A program made the translations under genes and the position numbers. From positions 62,001 to 126,000 of the forward strand of contig JADFZW010000010.1 in assembly GCA_015232355.1 (NCBI GenBank): a DNA stretch of 64,000 nucleotides, in the 5' to 3' direction. Positions 54,435-63,345 of this stretch are shown here, piece after piece. The stretch is from Oligoflexia bacterium. Its GTDB lineage: Bacteria > Bdellovibrionota > Bacteriovoracia > Bacteriovoracales > Bacteriovoracaceae. The notes under the pieces were generated by a model, which did no database searches, was not told where the DNA came from, and saw nothing but the letters and a program-made list of their open reading frames with translations. Position 1 is the first letter of the stretch; every line of letters starts with the position of its first letter.

Positions 54435-55646
54435 CTAATTTATAGAACGCAGCTGAGTAAGAAATGGTCGCTGATCTTTTCGAAAATTTCTTAATGAGAA
54501 ATATGAAAATATTATGGCCATAAGATAGGGGATAAGAAATGAGATTAAGATTCCTTGTATAGTTATATGTACTGGTATTTTTTGTTCAACAAATATTTCT
54601 GGCATTATATTGGGAATGTAGTGATCGAGAATAAATAAAATTATCGCTCCAATAATTAATCCCAGTAAAGTAGAGCAAAAGCTTAAAATGTTAATGAAAT
54701 ATCCCATGAAGCGTTCTAAAGTACTTTTAGGTATTCCCAGCATCCACATAGAGACAAGATCTAATTGGATCTTATCAAAAAAGATTAAAAGTCCTGAAGT
54801 GATGGAGATGCCCACCAAGAGAGTCATTATTGAAAATAGAAATAGCATTACAGATGATTCTAAATTTAAGGCCCAAACAAGTGACTCATTTTGATTGGCC
54901 CAGGTTTTTATTTGATAATCATTTTCACTTAATTTATTTGATTTTATAATTTGAGTAACTTTCTTTAAATCAAATGGTGAATGAATGCGAATACGATTTA
55001 ATATTTTTTCTCTGGAAAGATTATAGAGCAGACTACTTCTGGTCCATAGGTGATATTGATCAATTTCTGGAACTTTTGTCTCGATAACTTTGGCGATATA
55101 TGTGGAGACTTCTCTGGGGATATCACCTAATAGAGCATTAGTGTGTGCAGGGGAGATTAAAGTTATTTCAGAGGTGTGATCCGCTTTTAATTTAGAGCAA
55201 AGATCGACAGGAACAATGGTCAATCCTTTTTGTTCTTCTTTCTCTTTTATAAACTTTGGAAGTTCAAAGTTTGAATCAAGTCCATGGGCCACGGCCGCTG
55301 AAATGTGCGGGCCATTGCGAACTAATAATTCCAATTCATACTCTGGATAAAGATCTAACTTTAATTCATTAATTAAAGAGTGAGAGATGTTTAGAATCTG
55401 TTGATAGTATTCAGATGAATTTTTAAAAATAATTAATCCATGGCCAGTAACCATCACTGAACGATTGACAAGATTATTTTGAAGTCCGGTCATAGTACTT
55501 TGTAAAATTAGCAGTGCCGAAGAGGATAAGACAAGACCAATCAGCGCTATAAAGAGCAAGCGTTGTCTAGTTTTAGAGACGAAAATGTAACGAACAAAAT
55601 ATTTGAGATAATTAAAAAAAGCTTTTGAAGAAGAGATTGATGTCAC
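54435..55646 (-). CDS. FtsX-type ABC transporter permease, LolC/LolE-like
   Basis: 403 residues. TM1 near residue 30-50 after YFVRYIFVSKTRQRLLFIAL, a periplasmic domain to about residue 260, then three C-terminal TM helices (MLFLFSIMTLLVGISITSGL; FINILSFCSTLLGLIIGAII; GILISFLIPYLMAIIFSY) with the DLVSMWMLGIPKSTLERF coupling helix. This is the LolC/E topology for releasing lipoproteins from the inner membrane. No ATPase gene is adjacent. It starts five bases after fadJ, an odd operon partner. Confidence 0.83.
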   Translation of the reverse strand: MTSISSSKAFFNYLKYFVRYIFVSKTRQRLLFIALIGLVLSSSALLILQSTMTGLQNNLVNRSVMVTGHGLIIFKNSSEYYQQILNISHSLINELKLDLYPEYELELLVRNGPHISAAVAHGLDSNFELPKFIKEKEEQKGLTIVPVDLCSKLKADHTSEITLISPAHTNALLGDIPREVSTYIAKVIETKVPEIDQYHLWTRSSLLYNLSREKILNRIRIHSPFDLKKVTQIIKSNKLSENDYQIKTWANQNESLVWALNLESSVMLFLFSIMTLLVGISITSGLLIFFDKIQLDLVSMWMLGIPKSTLERFMGYFINILSFCSTLLGLIIGAIILFILDHYIPNIMPEIFVEQKIPVHITIQGILISFLIPYLMAIIFSYFSLRNFRKDQRPFLTQLRSIN

Positions 55647-55651
55647 TTTAG

Positions 55652-57979
55652 TTAAGCTTTACTTTGGTTAAAGTTATAAAAGTTTTTACCACTTGATACC
55701 AACTGCTCGAGTAACGGTGCTGGTTGATATCTGCTGCTACTTACATTTTCTGCAAACTCTTTTAATGCTTGTAGAATTTTATCTAATCCCTCACTGTCAG
55801 CATGTTTGAGTGGTCCGCCTCTATAGGGAGGAAATCCTGTTCCCATAATCATTCCAAAATCAACTGAAGCGGCATCACCCACAACTCCCTCTTCTAATAC
55901 TCTTGCAGCCTCATTGATCATAGGAAGAAGTAAGCGCATTTGAATAATTCTTGGTTCAAAGACAGTTTTCTTAGAAGGAAGAATTTCTTTTATTTCGGGA
56001 TTGATAGTATTGTCATCTGAGCTGCCAGAGCTGCCAGAGCTGTCAGCTCTGGCGGAGTTAGAGGAATTATTTGTATTTTGTGTACTTTGACTTTGATCTC
56101 TACTTCTTTTTTCATCAACTGTTCCTGCAGAATTACCTACACCTTCACCTTCATTTTCACTTTCGCTACCATCCTCATTGTAGAGATAAATTCCTTTGCC
56201 ACCTTTGCGACCAAGTAAATTTAAAGAGAGAATTTTATCGGCCAGATCACTTTTTCTAAAGCGATCACCAAATGCTTTGTAGAAAATATCACTAACTTTA
56301 AAACCAACATCGATCCCAATTTCATCTAATAGTCGACATGGGCCCATAGGCATACCAAAATCTAAAGAGGCGCGATCGATATCGGTTACACTCACTCCTT
56401 CCTCTAAGAGGTAGGTCATCTCAGTGATGTAAGGGCCTAGCAGTCTATTAACTAAAAATCCTGGAGAGTCCTTTACAATGACAGGAAATTTTTTAAGTGC
56501 AACTGCCAAGTTATAAACTCTCTCTAGGGTATCAGCAGAGGTTTTAGGATGAGAGATGATTTCAATAAGTGGCATTTTATTAACGGGATTAAAAAAGTGT
56601 AGTCCTAAAAATCTCTCAGGGTTTTTTAGATTACTGGCCAATTCAGTGATACTAAGAGATGAGGTATTAGAGCATAGAATACAATCACTTTTTACCATAT
56701 TTTCTAAATCTCTAAAGATTGATTTTTTTATTTCCACATTTTCAATGATTGCTTCAACAACAATATCAGCACGATTGAATCCCTGATATTTTAAGAGTGG
56801 AGTAATTGAGCGTTGTTTACGTTCCCACTCATCTCTTGTTAGACGTTTTTTCTTATAACTAGAATAGAATATCTGTGATGATTGCTTTAGGCCGAGCTCG
56901 AGTGCTTCAATGTTAATATCTTTTAGCAGTGGATTTAAGTTGTTGTCAGCGAATAGGTAAGCAATTCCTCCTCCCATAGTGCCAGCACCTAAGATTGCAC
57001 TGGATTTTATTTTTGGAGGATTTTGAGTTGGATAATTTAAATAAGATGAAGCGTGTCCTGGAAATTTTTTACTCTTTTCTATAGAAAAGAAAAGATTTCG
57101 CAGATTTTTACTTTGATCTCCGAGACAGAGTTCACCAAATGCTTTGGATTCTAAACTAAGGTAACTAGCGCGTCCTTGACCAGAACCCTCTTCCATAACC
57201 TCTAAAATTTTCAAAGGAGCATCGAAGAGTCCTAAGGTCTTTTTGATAACTTTCTCTCTGGCCTTTTGGAAAATAATCTTTTTAACTAAAAAATTATCTT
57301 GTAGTAGAGAGGTAAGTGTAGTCTTTAAATTTTTTTTCTTAAGTTTCAAATATTGTTTTGGATTTTTAATAAACTTTTGTCCCATACTCATTAAGCGGGC
57401 ACTGGCATACATCTCATCAACCAAACCCATCTTTAGCGCTTTACTGGCCCTAATTTGTTTTCCACTTAAGATCATATCTAAGGCATCGGCCATTGAAACT
57501 CGAGATGGAAGTCGATAGGTACCACCAAATCCAGGGATGAGACCGAGCTGAACTTCAGGGAGAGAAAATACAGTTTTATTAGAGTCGGAGCATAGAATGT
57601 ATTGACAGCTAAGTGCTAATTCAAATCCACCTCCCATACAAGTTCCATCAACTAGAGCAACAGTTTTCAAATCGAGATCTTCAATCTTGTTAAAGATCTC
57701 TTGCCCTTGAGCTGAACCTGCACTGGCCTCTTCTGCACTTTTGAGAGAGGAGATAACGTTGACATCCATTCCAGCTATGAAACAATTTTTTTTATGAGAA
57801 AAAAAGATCACTCCATCTAACTCGCGATACTCTTGACCACTTCGAAGCTCATCTAGAGCAGTGTTTAGTTCTGTGAGTGTATCTTTACTTAAGACCACTA
57901 CTGATTTTTCTTCGTATTTACCAAAACCGATGTAGGCCACTTGATTTTTCACTTCAAATGTAATGTTGGCCCAAACCAT
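55652..57979 (-). CDS. fadJ: Fatty acid oxidation complex alpha subunit: enoyl-CoA hydratase and 3-hydroxyacyl-CoA dehydrogenase
   Basis: 775 residues. Hydratase domain: GVIFFSHKKNCFIAGMDVNV, VDGTCMGGGFELALSCQYI, LPEVQLGLIPGFGGTYRL with both catalytic Glu regions. Dehydrogenase domain: AILGAGTMGGGIAYLFADN, ILCSNTSSLSITELA, GLHFFNPVNKMPLIEI, VKDSPGFLVNRLLGPYI. Between the two C-terminal HAD lobes, after GGKGIYLYNEDG, sits an extra Ser/Asn/Gly/Glu-rich stretch of about 60 residues. The protein works with the thiolase from fadI in beta-oxidation. GGAG precedes the ATG; fadI ends 37 bases upstream. Confidence 0.93.
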   Translation of the reverse strand: MVWANITFEVKNQVAYIGFGKYEEKSVVVLSKDTLTELNTALDELRSGQEYRELDGVIFFSHKKNCFIAGMDVNVISSLKSAEEASAGSAQGQEIFNKIEDLDLKTVALVDGTCMGGGFELALSCQYILCSDSNKTVFSLPEVQLGLIPGFGGTYRLPSRVSMADALDMILSGKQIRASKALKMGLVDEMYASARLMSMGQKFIKNPKQYLKLKKKNLKTTLTSLLQDNFLVKKIIFQKAREKVIKKTLGLFDAPLKILEVMEEGSGQGRASYLSLESKAFGELCLGDQSKNLRNLFFSIEKSKKFPGHASSYLNYPTQNPPKIKSSAILGAGTMGGGIAYLFADNNLNPLLKDINIEALELGLKQSSQIFYSSYKKKRLTRDEWERKQRSITPLLKYQGFNRADIVVEAIIENVEIKKSIFRDLENMVKSDCILCSNTSSLSITELASNLKNPERFLGLHFFNPVNKMPLIEIISHPKTSADTLERVYNLAVALKKFPVIVKDSPGFLVNRLLGPYITEMTYLLEEGVSVTDIDRASLDFGMPMGPCRLLDEIGIDVGFKVSDIFYKAFGDRFRKSDLADKILSLNLLGRKGGKGIYLYNEDGSESENEGEGVGNSAGTVDEKRSRDQSQSTQNTNNSSNSARADSSGSSGSSDDNTINPEIKEILPSKKTVFEPRIIQMRLLLPMINEAARVLEEGVVGDAASVDFGMIMGTGFPPYRGGPLKHADSEGLDKILQALKEFAENVSSSRYQPAPLLEQLVSSGKNFYNFNQSKA

Positions 57980-58016
57980 ATATTTCTCCTTGTATTCTTT
58001 TTTATTTTATCTTTTG

Positions 58017-59312
58017 TTATCTGACTAAATTCTCAATTATGATTGCACCACCTTGACCGCCGCCGATACACAGACTGGCCAAACCATAGCGTGCACTCCT
58101 TCGTTTTAGTTCATGAGCGAGAGTAACTACAATTCGGGAACCACTAGAACCAACAGGATGTCCTAAAGCGATGCCACCACCATTAACATTAAATTTTGTT
58201 TCATCAATTTCACCAAATGCCTCGATATCAAAGCGCTTGGCCAGCGATTCGTCTTTGATAATTTTCTTTAGAGCTAAAATCTGAGCGGCAAATGCCTCAT
58301 TGATTTCAATTAGATCCATATCAGAGAGTTTTTGTCCTGTTCGTTTTAGTAAGTGATATATTGCTAATGCTGGAGCAACTCCCATATATTCTGGGCCCAG
58401 ACCATGAAAGTGATAATCAATTATTTTAGCAATTGGTTTTAAATTATAGCGTTCGCAAGCTTCTTGAGAGCAAAGTAACAACATACTTCCACCATCAGTG
58501 ATAGGGCAGCTATTACCGACAGTAACGGTTCCAGATTTTTTATCAAAGTAGGGTTTCATTTGGCCTAAACGTTCTACACTTGAATCAGATCTAGGCCCGA
58601 TATCTCTATTTAAAATGCGATCGATTTTATTTCCAACAATGATAGGTACAATCTCATCTTCAAAGCGGCCATCCTTGTGAGCAGCAACTGCTTTGGCGTG
58701 AGAGTTGTTGGCGTATTGATCTTGTTCCTCTCTAGAAATAGAAAATTCTTGAGAGAGTAGCTCTGCAGTTTGTCCCATATTGATATTACAGAAGGGATCA
58801 GTAAGTCCTTGTTCAATGGCCACAATGGGTTTTAAAAATTTTGGTCTGAAAGTAGCAAGTGCTGCAAGTTTGTCTTTGAGAGATTTTGCTTTCATCAGCA
58901 TGATAAAGAGATCTGTCATCTCTCGCCCGAAGATCAGAGGCATTTGAGACATCGATTCCACTCCACCACAAAAGATTATATCAGATCTTTCAGATGCTAT
59001 TTTTAAGAAACCCTGAGAGATTGCCTCTAGGCCAGAGGCGCAGTTTCTATTAACAGTGTATCCGCTGGTTTTTTTATCAAGGCCTGCTTCTAAGGCAATT
59101 ACTCGAGAGATATTTGGATATTTAGCAGGACATCCGACATTACCTATAATCACTTCATCAACTGCATCGTATGGTATATTTGTTTTAAACATCATACTGC
59201 GGATTAGGCCAACACCTAAGTATGGAACTGGAACATCTTTTAAATCCATACCAGACTTTGCTTGAGGTGTTCTATTAGCATCAACAATAAATACTTCACG
59301 AATATTTTTCAT
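58017..59312 (-). CDS. fadI: Acetyl-CoA C-acyltransferase (thiolase), FadI type
   Basis: 431 residues from the ATG at 59312, preceded by AAAGGTG; a longer frame to 59369 would start next to the upstream terminator and begins with sequence atypical for thiolases. Catalytic Cys in NRNCASGLEAIS, His in GGGIALGHPVGSSGSRI, and the second Cys in SLCIGGGQGGA. KFNVNGGGIALGHP and INEAFAAQILALK agree with FadI. It performs the final thiolytic step of beta-oxidation and is first in fadI-fadJ-lolC-like operon. Confidence 0.93.
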   Translation of the reverse strand: MKNIREVFIVDANRTPQAKSGMDLKDVPVPYLGVGLIRSMMFKTNIPYDAVDEVIIGNVGCPAKYPNISRVIALEAGLDKKTSGYTVNRNCASGLEAISQGFLKIASERSDIIFCGGVESMSQMPLIFGREMTDLFIMLMKAKSLKDKLAALATFRPKFLKPIVAIEQGLTDPFCNINMGQTAELLSQEFSISREEQDQYANNSHAKAVAAHKDGRFEDEIVPIIVGNKIDRILNRDIGPRSDSSVERLGQMKPYFDKKSGTVTVGNSCPITDGGSMLLLCSQEACERYNLKPIAKIIDYHFHGLGPEYMGVAPALAIYHLLKRTGQKLSDMDLIEINEAFAAQILALKKIIKDESLAKRFDIEAFGEIDETKFNVNGGGIALGHPVGSSGSRIVVTLAHELKRRSARYGLASLCIGGGQGGAIIIENLVR

Positions 59313-59379
59313 ATTGAATTGCACCTTTTTAATTGTATTAATTGTAAGTGGAGAAATGTTATCAGACAAAAAATTAAAA

Positions 59380-59405
59380 GGCCAACGCTTAAAAAAGTGT
59401 TGGCC
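59380..59405 (-). terminator. Second hairpin terminator downstream of the barrel gene
   Basis: Arms GGCCAACGCTT and AAGTGTTGGCC (11 bp with one G-T pair) around AAAA. On the minus strand it is followed by TTTTAATTTTTT, as expected for an intrinsic terminator of transcription arriving from 59499. Confidence 0.7.
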
Positions 59406-59415
59406 ATATTTAAAA

Positions 59416-59473
59416 AAGGTCCGGTTAATCTAAAGAATGGAGGGGGGGAATCTTTTCGAGGCAACCGGACCTT
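59416..59473 (-). terminator. First hairpin terminator downstream of the barrel gene, with long loop
   Basis: Perfect 11-bp arms AAGGTCCGGTT and AACCGGACCTT enclose 36 bases that include a run of seven C on the minus strand (59441-59447 region). On the minus strand the 3' arm runs into a T tract. It lies 26 bases after the barrel gene stop, upstream of the second hairpin. Together they insulate the beta-oxidation operon. Confidence 0.75.
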
Positions 59474-59498
59474 ATCGAGATTTTAATTTAATATTTAA

Positions 59499-60677
59499 TT
59501 AAAAGAGGATTACTAAACCAGCACCGATAGAGAGTTTATTCGCAGTATTTATATCTTCACCTAGTGTTTGTAGTAAGCGTTGGTCTTGGTTATAGTATGT
59601 TGGAGCAGTGTATTCTCCATTTTGTTTTGTTAATTCAGCAAAACCTTTGCTGTATTTACACTCTAAGTTCATTCCGATATTCTTAGTGAAAATCATCTCT
59701 GCGCCAAGAGCAACCTTTCCTGAAACATATGATGAACTAAACTCTTCGTTACCATAGTTATTTTGACCGTAGTTTGTGTAGTATTGCATATAGTTTTGAG
59801 ATTGATCTTTTTTATTATATTTCATATTGAAGTAGTCATAACCAACCCCGGCCCCGATATATGGATTAACCAAGCTATTTTTAGTTAAATATATTTTAGG
59901 CATTACTTCGATTGAGATTCCACTTCCTTCGATCTCTTTGCTGAAGTTATTATATCCGAAATTATTTAAGCTCCAAGCATAGTACCAGTTGTAGTTGTTA
60001 CGAGAGATATCGGTAATATTTACTTTGGAGTAGCTTACACCAAATGATAATCCAATTTGTTCTGTCATTGGAAACTCTAATGACAATCCTGGATTGATGT
60101 TTGCTTGATAACTTTCATATTTACCCTTATAGACTACACCACTGACATTTGGAGTAATCTTAACCTTATGAGTGGGTTTGTTTTTTTCTTCGGCGGCGGC
60201 AACTGATGTAGCATCGTTAATTGTAGTATCGTCTAAAACTTTGACAGGTGCCTCTTTTACTTCTGATGCTTTAACTACTGGGACTACTGGGGTGACAACT
60301 TCTGTAGCACCAGAAGTTGCTTGTTGATTTTTATTATCGCTGAAGACATTATTGATTGTTTTAGTGATCTTCTTTTCCTCTTGAATACGCATGTCTTCTA
60401 ATTTTTTATAAGCTAATTCATTGTTTTCTTTTTCTAGATCTCTTCTGTTTTTAGAGATATCTTCGCTTTGATAGGAACCCTCCACATCAAGAGCAGTGGA
60501 GTGGATAGTATCGCTAACACCATCGCTGTTTGCGGTTGCGGCCGTGGAGGCGGCGGTCGCTGAGGATGGGTTGTCCTCGGCGGAAGTTTGGGCCACGCTT
60601 ACTCCGTATCCATAACAGATACTAAGAAATAGTGCCAAGGTAATAACTTTTTTGTAATTGGTTTTTTTTGATTTCAT
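59499..60677 (-). CDS. Outer membrane beta-barrel protein
   Basis: 392 residues. Signal peptide (KKVITLALFLSICYGYGVSV, cleavage near VAQ-T). Residues about 35-185 are Ala/Ser/Thr/Glu-rich with a coiled coil (NRRDLEKENNELAYKKLEDM). Residues about 195-392 form an eight-strand-type barrel (GLSFGVSYSKVNITDI, PYIGAGVGYDYFNMKYN, VSGKVALGAEMIFTKNIGMN, KLSIGAGLVILF with a C-terminal Phe for BAM recognition). It resembles the OmpA/OmpW-like barrel group. Own promoter, operator-like repeat and double terminator suggest a strongly expressed single gene. Confidence 0.85.
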   Translation of the reverse strand: MKSKKTNYKKVITLALFLSICYGYGVSVAQTSAEDNPSSATAASTAATANSDGVSDTIHSTALDVEGSYQSEDISKNRRDLEKENNELAYKKLEDMRIQEEKKITKTINNVFSDNKNQQATSGATEVVTPVVPVVKASEVKEAPVKVLDDTTINDATSVAAAEEKNKPTHKVKITPNVSGVVYKGKYESYQANINPGLSLEFPMTEQIGLSFGVSYSKVNITDISRNNYNWYYAWSLNNFGYNNFSKEIEGSGISIEVMPKIYLTKNSLVNPYIGAGVGYDYFNMKYNKKDQSQNYMQYYTNYGQNNYGNEEFSSSYVSGKVALGAEMIFTKNIGMNLECKYSKGFAELTKQNGEYTAPTYYNQDQRLLQTLGEDINTANKLSIGAGLVILF

Positions 60678-60738
60678 GATAATTTCCCCTCGAAAAAATC
60701 AAATTTGTAAATAAAATTTTGTTGTTACTTGCTGCCTG

Positions 60739-60778
60739 GTGACTTTTGCAATTATATATTTTTTAGAAAAAAAGTCAC
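60739..60778 (-). promoter_or_regulatory. Promoter with flanking inverted repeat upstream of the barrel gene
   Basis: On the minus strand GTGACT (-35, 60778-60773), a 16-base spacer and a perfect TATAAT (-10, 60756-60751). A perfect 9-bp inverted repeat, GTGACTTTT at 60739-60747 and AAAAGTCAC at 60770-60778, brackets the -10 and overlaps the -35; centres are 31 bases apart, three helical turns. This looks like a repressor or activator operator. Confidence 0.55.
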
Positions 60779-60895
60779 GTAAAACTATTCCTATGTGTAA
60801 ATATTACAAAGAATGCTTGCCGGGGATGACAATGTTATTTATATATGTATGGTTGTTGTATGGTTGTTATTTTTTAGTTTTTAAGGGTAGTCGGT

Positions 60896-62146
60896 ATGAA
60901 TGAAAAGTTGAATGAGAAGTTGAACGAGAAGTTAATTGTTGAGGTGGCCAGTAGAGAGGATTTAGAGGAATTGTTGAAGCTCTATTTTTCAATTTACGGT
61001 AACAATTATCCTCTCAAAATCGGATTGGACTCTATATTTTCCAGGATAGCATTAGAGGATCAGGAAAATTATTTGTGGTTGGTAGTACGAGATAAAGAGA
61101 GTGTTACAAGTGAGACACCAAATGGAAAAGTAGTTGGCTCTGCTGTCTTTGAGTTAGATAATCGCTATAAAATTGGTAAAGTTTCAGGAGTGGTGGTTCA
61201 TCGTAACTATCAAAAAAAGGGAATTGCGGCCAAACTTATCTCCCATGGAATGAATAAAATTTTAAGAGAGGAATCGCAGATAAATTCCATCTATACAACA
61301 ACCAGAACATTAAGTGTGGCCCCCCAACTAATGTTTTTAAAAAATGGTTTTCTTCCGCTGGGGATTTTTCCCAATGCTCATAAAATAAATAGGTATGAGA
61401 CTCTAACTTTGCTGGGAGCTTTTCGAGAGGGAATTTTAAATCGACGATCAAAAGTAGATAGTGTGCCCGCCAAAATTTTACCTATCGTTAATATAGTAAA
61501 TGATTTGATAAAGAAAAATATTGCGGATGCAGTGGTGGATAAGAAGTTTTTGCCAGAGGGAGTGGTAATAGCATCTAAGAAAAAAAATAGTGAAATAATT
61601 GAGGGAGAATTAAAATATCAGCAAGATGATTTTGAGTTTATTTTGGCCAATAATTTTGTTAAGCAACGATTTCGTCAGTTATTTGCAAATGATCAGGACT
61701 CAACATTTTATCCTTTTCATGAACCTAATCTTTTAATAACTTCCAAATTAAGTGATATGGAAGTCTATGCCTGCTACAATGAAAAAGATCATTATTGTGT
61801 TATTATTGCTCCAACAAAACAGCTCTATCAGATGGGTGAGATCTTTAGAAAATTGATCTATGCTATGAAAGATTATGGTATCTCCTATATTGAATTGCTA
61901 GTGCGAATGGATCGTTTTAACAGCATGGCATTTTTTCTAGACAACGAATTTATTCCTTCGGCGATTTATCCAGCAATGAGAGAAATTGATGGATTGATGA
62001 ATGATTATATTTTATTTACTCGTACGATGGAGCCACTGGATTTTCGAGGAATTAGTATTCATCAATCATTTACCCCATTTATTAAACAATATACTACTCA
62101 ATGGATTAACATGCATATCGATAGTGTGGAGGTTTATAATGAATAG
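60896..62146 (+). CDS. GNAT acetyltransferase-like protein heading the luxE-luxC operon
   Basis: 416 residues. The N-terminus has a threefold NEKL repeat. An N-terminal GNAT fold follows: IVEVASREDLEELLKLYFSI, GSAVFELDNRYKIGKVSGVV, VHRNYQKKGIAAKLISHGMN (acetyl-CoA loop). The C-terminal half looks like a second, degenerate GNAT-like domain (YAMKDYGISYIELLVRMDRF, MAFFLDNEFIPSAIYPAMRE). Acceptor unknown. Its end overlaps luxE by eight bases, so they act together. Confidence 0.78.
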   Translation: MNEKLNEKLNEKLIVEVASREDLEELLKLYFSIYGNNYPLKIGLDSIFSRIALEDQENYLWLVVRDKESVTSETPNGKVVGSAVFELDNRYKIGKVSGVVVHRNYQKKGIAAKLISHGMNKILREESQINSIYTTTRTLSVAPQLMFLKNGFLPLGIFPNAHKINRYETLTLLGAFREGILNRRSKVDSVPAKILPIVNIVNDLIKKNIADAVVDKKFLPEGVVIASKKKNSEIIEGELKYQQDDFEFILANNFVKQRFRQLFANDQDSTFYPFHEPNLLITSKLSDMEVYACYNEKDHYCVIIAPTKQLYQMGEIFRKLIYAMKDYGISYIELLVRMDRFNSMAFFLDNEFIPSAIYPAMREIDGLMNDYILFTRTMEPLDFRGISIHQSFTPFIKQYTTQWINMHIDSVEVYNE

Positions 62147-63341
62147 TAGTGCTAGTAATAATTTTAATAATTTTGATTTTAAACATCTCGATTTGCTATG
62201 TAATATTGAACAACCTTACTTAGCATTTGATGAAAAGATAGAGACTTTATTTCGAAAGGCGATGGTAGAAAATTTAACCTATCATATGGAGAGAGAGGGC
62301 AGTGGATTTGTAAGAAGACTTTTTGAAGTGAGAAAGTTTAATCCACAAAGCATTCTTGAAGATACAGATGGTGCAAATGGTGTGGAAAAAATTCCCTTTA
62401 TTTTGGCCAACTTTTTCAAGCGCCACAAACTGCTTTCCATTGATGAAGATAAAGTTTTTTTACATCTTACCTCCTCAGGAACTGGCGGTGAAAAATCGCA
62501 AGTATTTTTTGATCAATGGTCGATAGGAATTGCTCAGAAAATGGTAGATCGAATTTTTGATTATTATCATTTTAATAGCAATCAAAAAACTAATTATCTT
62601 CTTTATACCTATGAACCAGAGGGGGCCAGTAATATTGGAACTGCTTACACCGATAATTTTTTATGTAAGTATGCTCCTATTGAAAATGTCTTCTATGCTT
62701 TGAAATATGTTGGAGGAGTTGGGGAAGGGGCCAGTCGGCATAAGTTTGATGTTTTTGGTACGATTAGAACTTTACAAGATTATGAGAGAGCACAACTCCC
62801 AGTTAGAATATTTGGCTTTCCTTCATTTCTCTATTTTACTTTAAAGCGCATGCACGAGTTGAAGTATCCTAAAATAAAATTAAATAAGGAATCATTTGTC
62901 TTTTTAGGTGGTGGTTGGAAGGGTTATCAGGATCAGGCGATATCGAAGAGTGAATTATATGCAATGACTGAAGAGATGCTGGGAATTCCAGATGAGAGAT
63001 TGCGCGATGGTTTTGGTTCCGCCGAACATTGTGTACCATACGTAGAGTGCAAGAATCATCAATTGCATCTAACTATTTGGTCGAGAGTTGTAATACGAGA
63101 CATACGGACTTTAGAAGCACTTCCATATGGTGAGACTGGATTTTTGCAATTTATCTCGCCTTATATAACTTCAATGCCGGCCATGAGTGTATTGATGAGC
63201 GATTTGGCTTCGCTACATCCAGCTGATAGTTGTAGTTGTGGTTTAAAGACTCCATACTTTATTCACAGAGGAAGAGCACAAGTCTCTAAGAGTGCAAGCT
63301 GTGCGATTACAGCATCTGAATTACTTAAGCAGGAGGTTTAG
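62139..63341 (+). CDS. luxE: LuxE-type acyl-protein synthetase
   Basis: 400 residues from the ATG at 62139, which has GGAGG six bases upstream and overlaps the GNAT stop; the longer frame to 62001 has no site. LuxE motifs: HLTSSGTGGEKSQVFFDQWS (nucleotide loop), LLYTYEPEGASNIGTAY, VFLGGGWKGYQ and FGSAEHCVPYVEC with the Cys region near the acyl acceptor. LuxE activates fatty acids as acyl-AMP and passes the acyl group to LuxC. No luxA/B genes are in the window. Confidence 0.88.
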   Translation: MNSSASNNFNNFDFKHLDLLCNIEQPYLAFDEKIETLFRKAMVENLTYHMEREGSGFVRRLFEVRKFNPQSILEDTDGANGVEKIPFILANFFKRHKLLSIDEDKVFLHLTSSGTGGEKSQVFFDQWSIGIAQKMVDRIFDYYHFNSNQKTNYLLYTYEPEGASNIGTAYTDNFLCKYAPIENVFYALKYVGGVGEGASRHKFDVFGTIRTLQDYERAQLPVRIFGFPSFLYFTLKRMHELKYPKIKLNKESFVFLGGGWKGYQDQAISKSELYAMTEEMLGIPDERLRDGFGSAEHCVPYVECKNHQLHLTIWSRVVIRDIRTLEALPYGETGFLQFISPYITSMPAMSVLMSDLASLHPADSCSCGLKTPYFIHRGRAQVSKSASCAITASELLKQEV

Positions 63342-63345
63342 TTAG

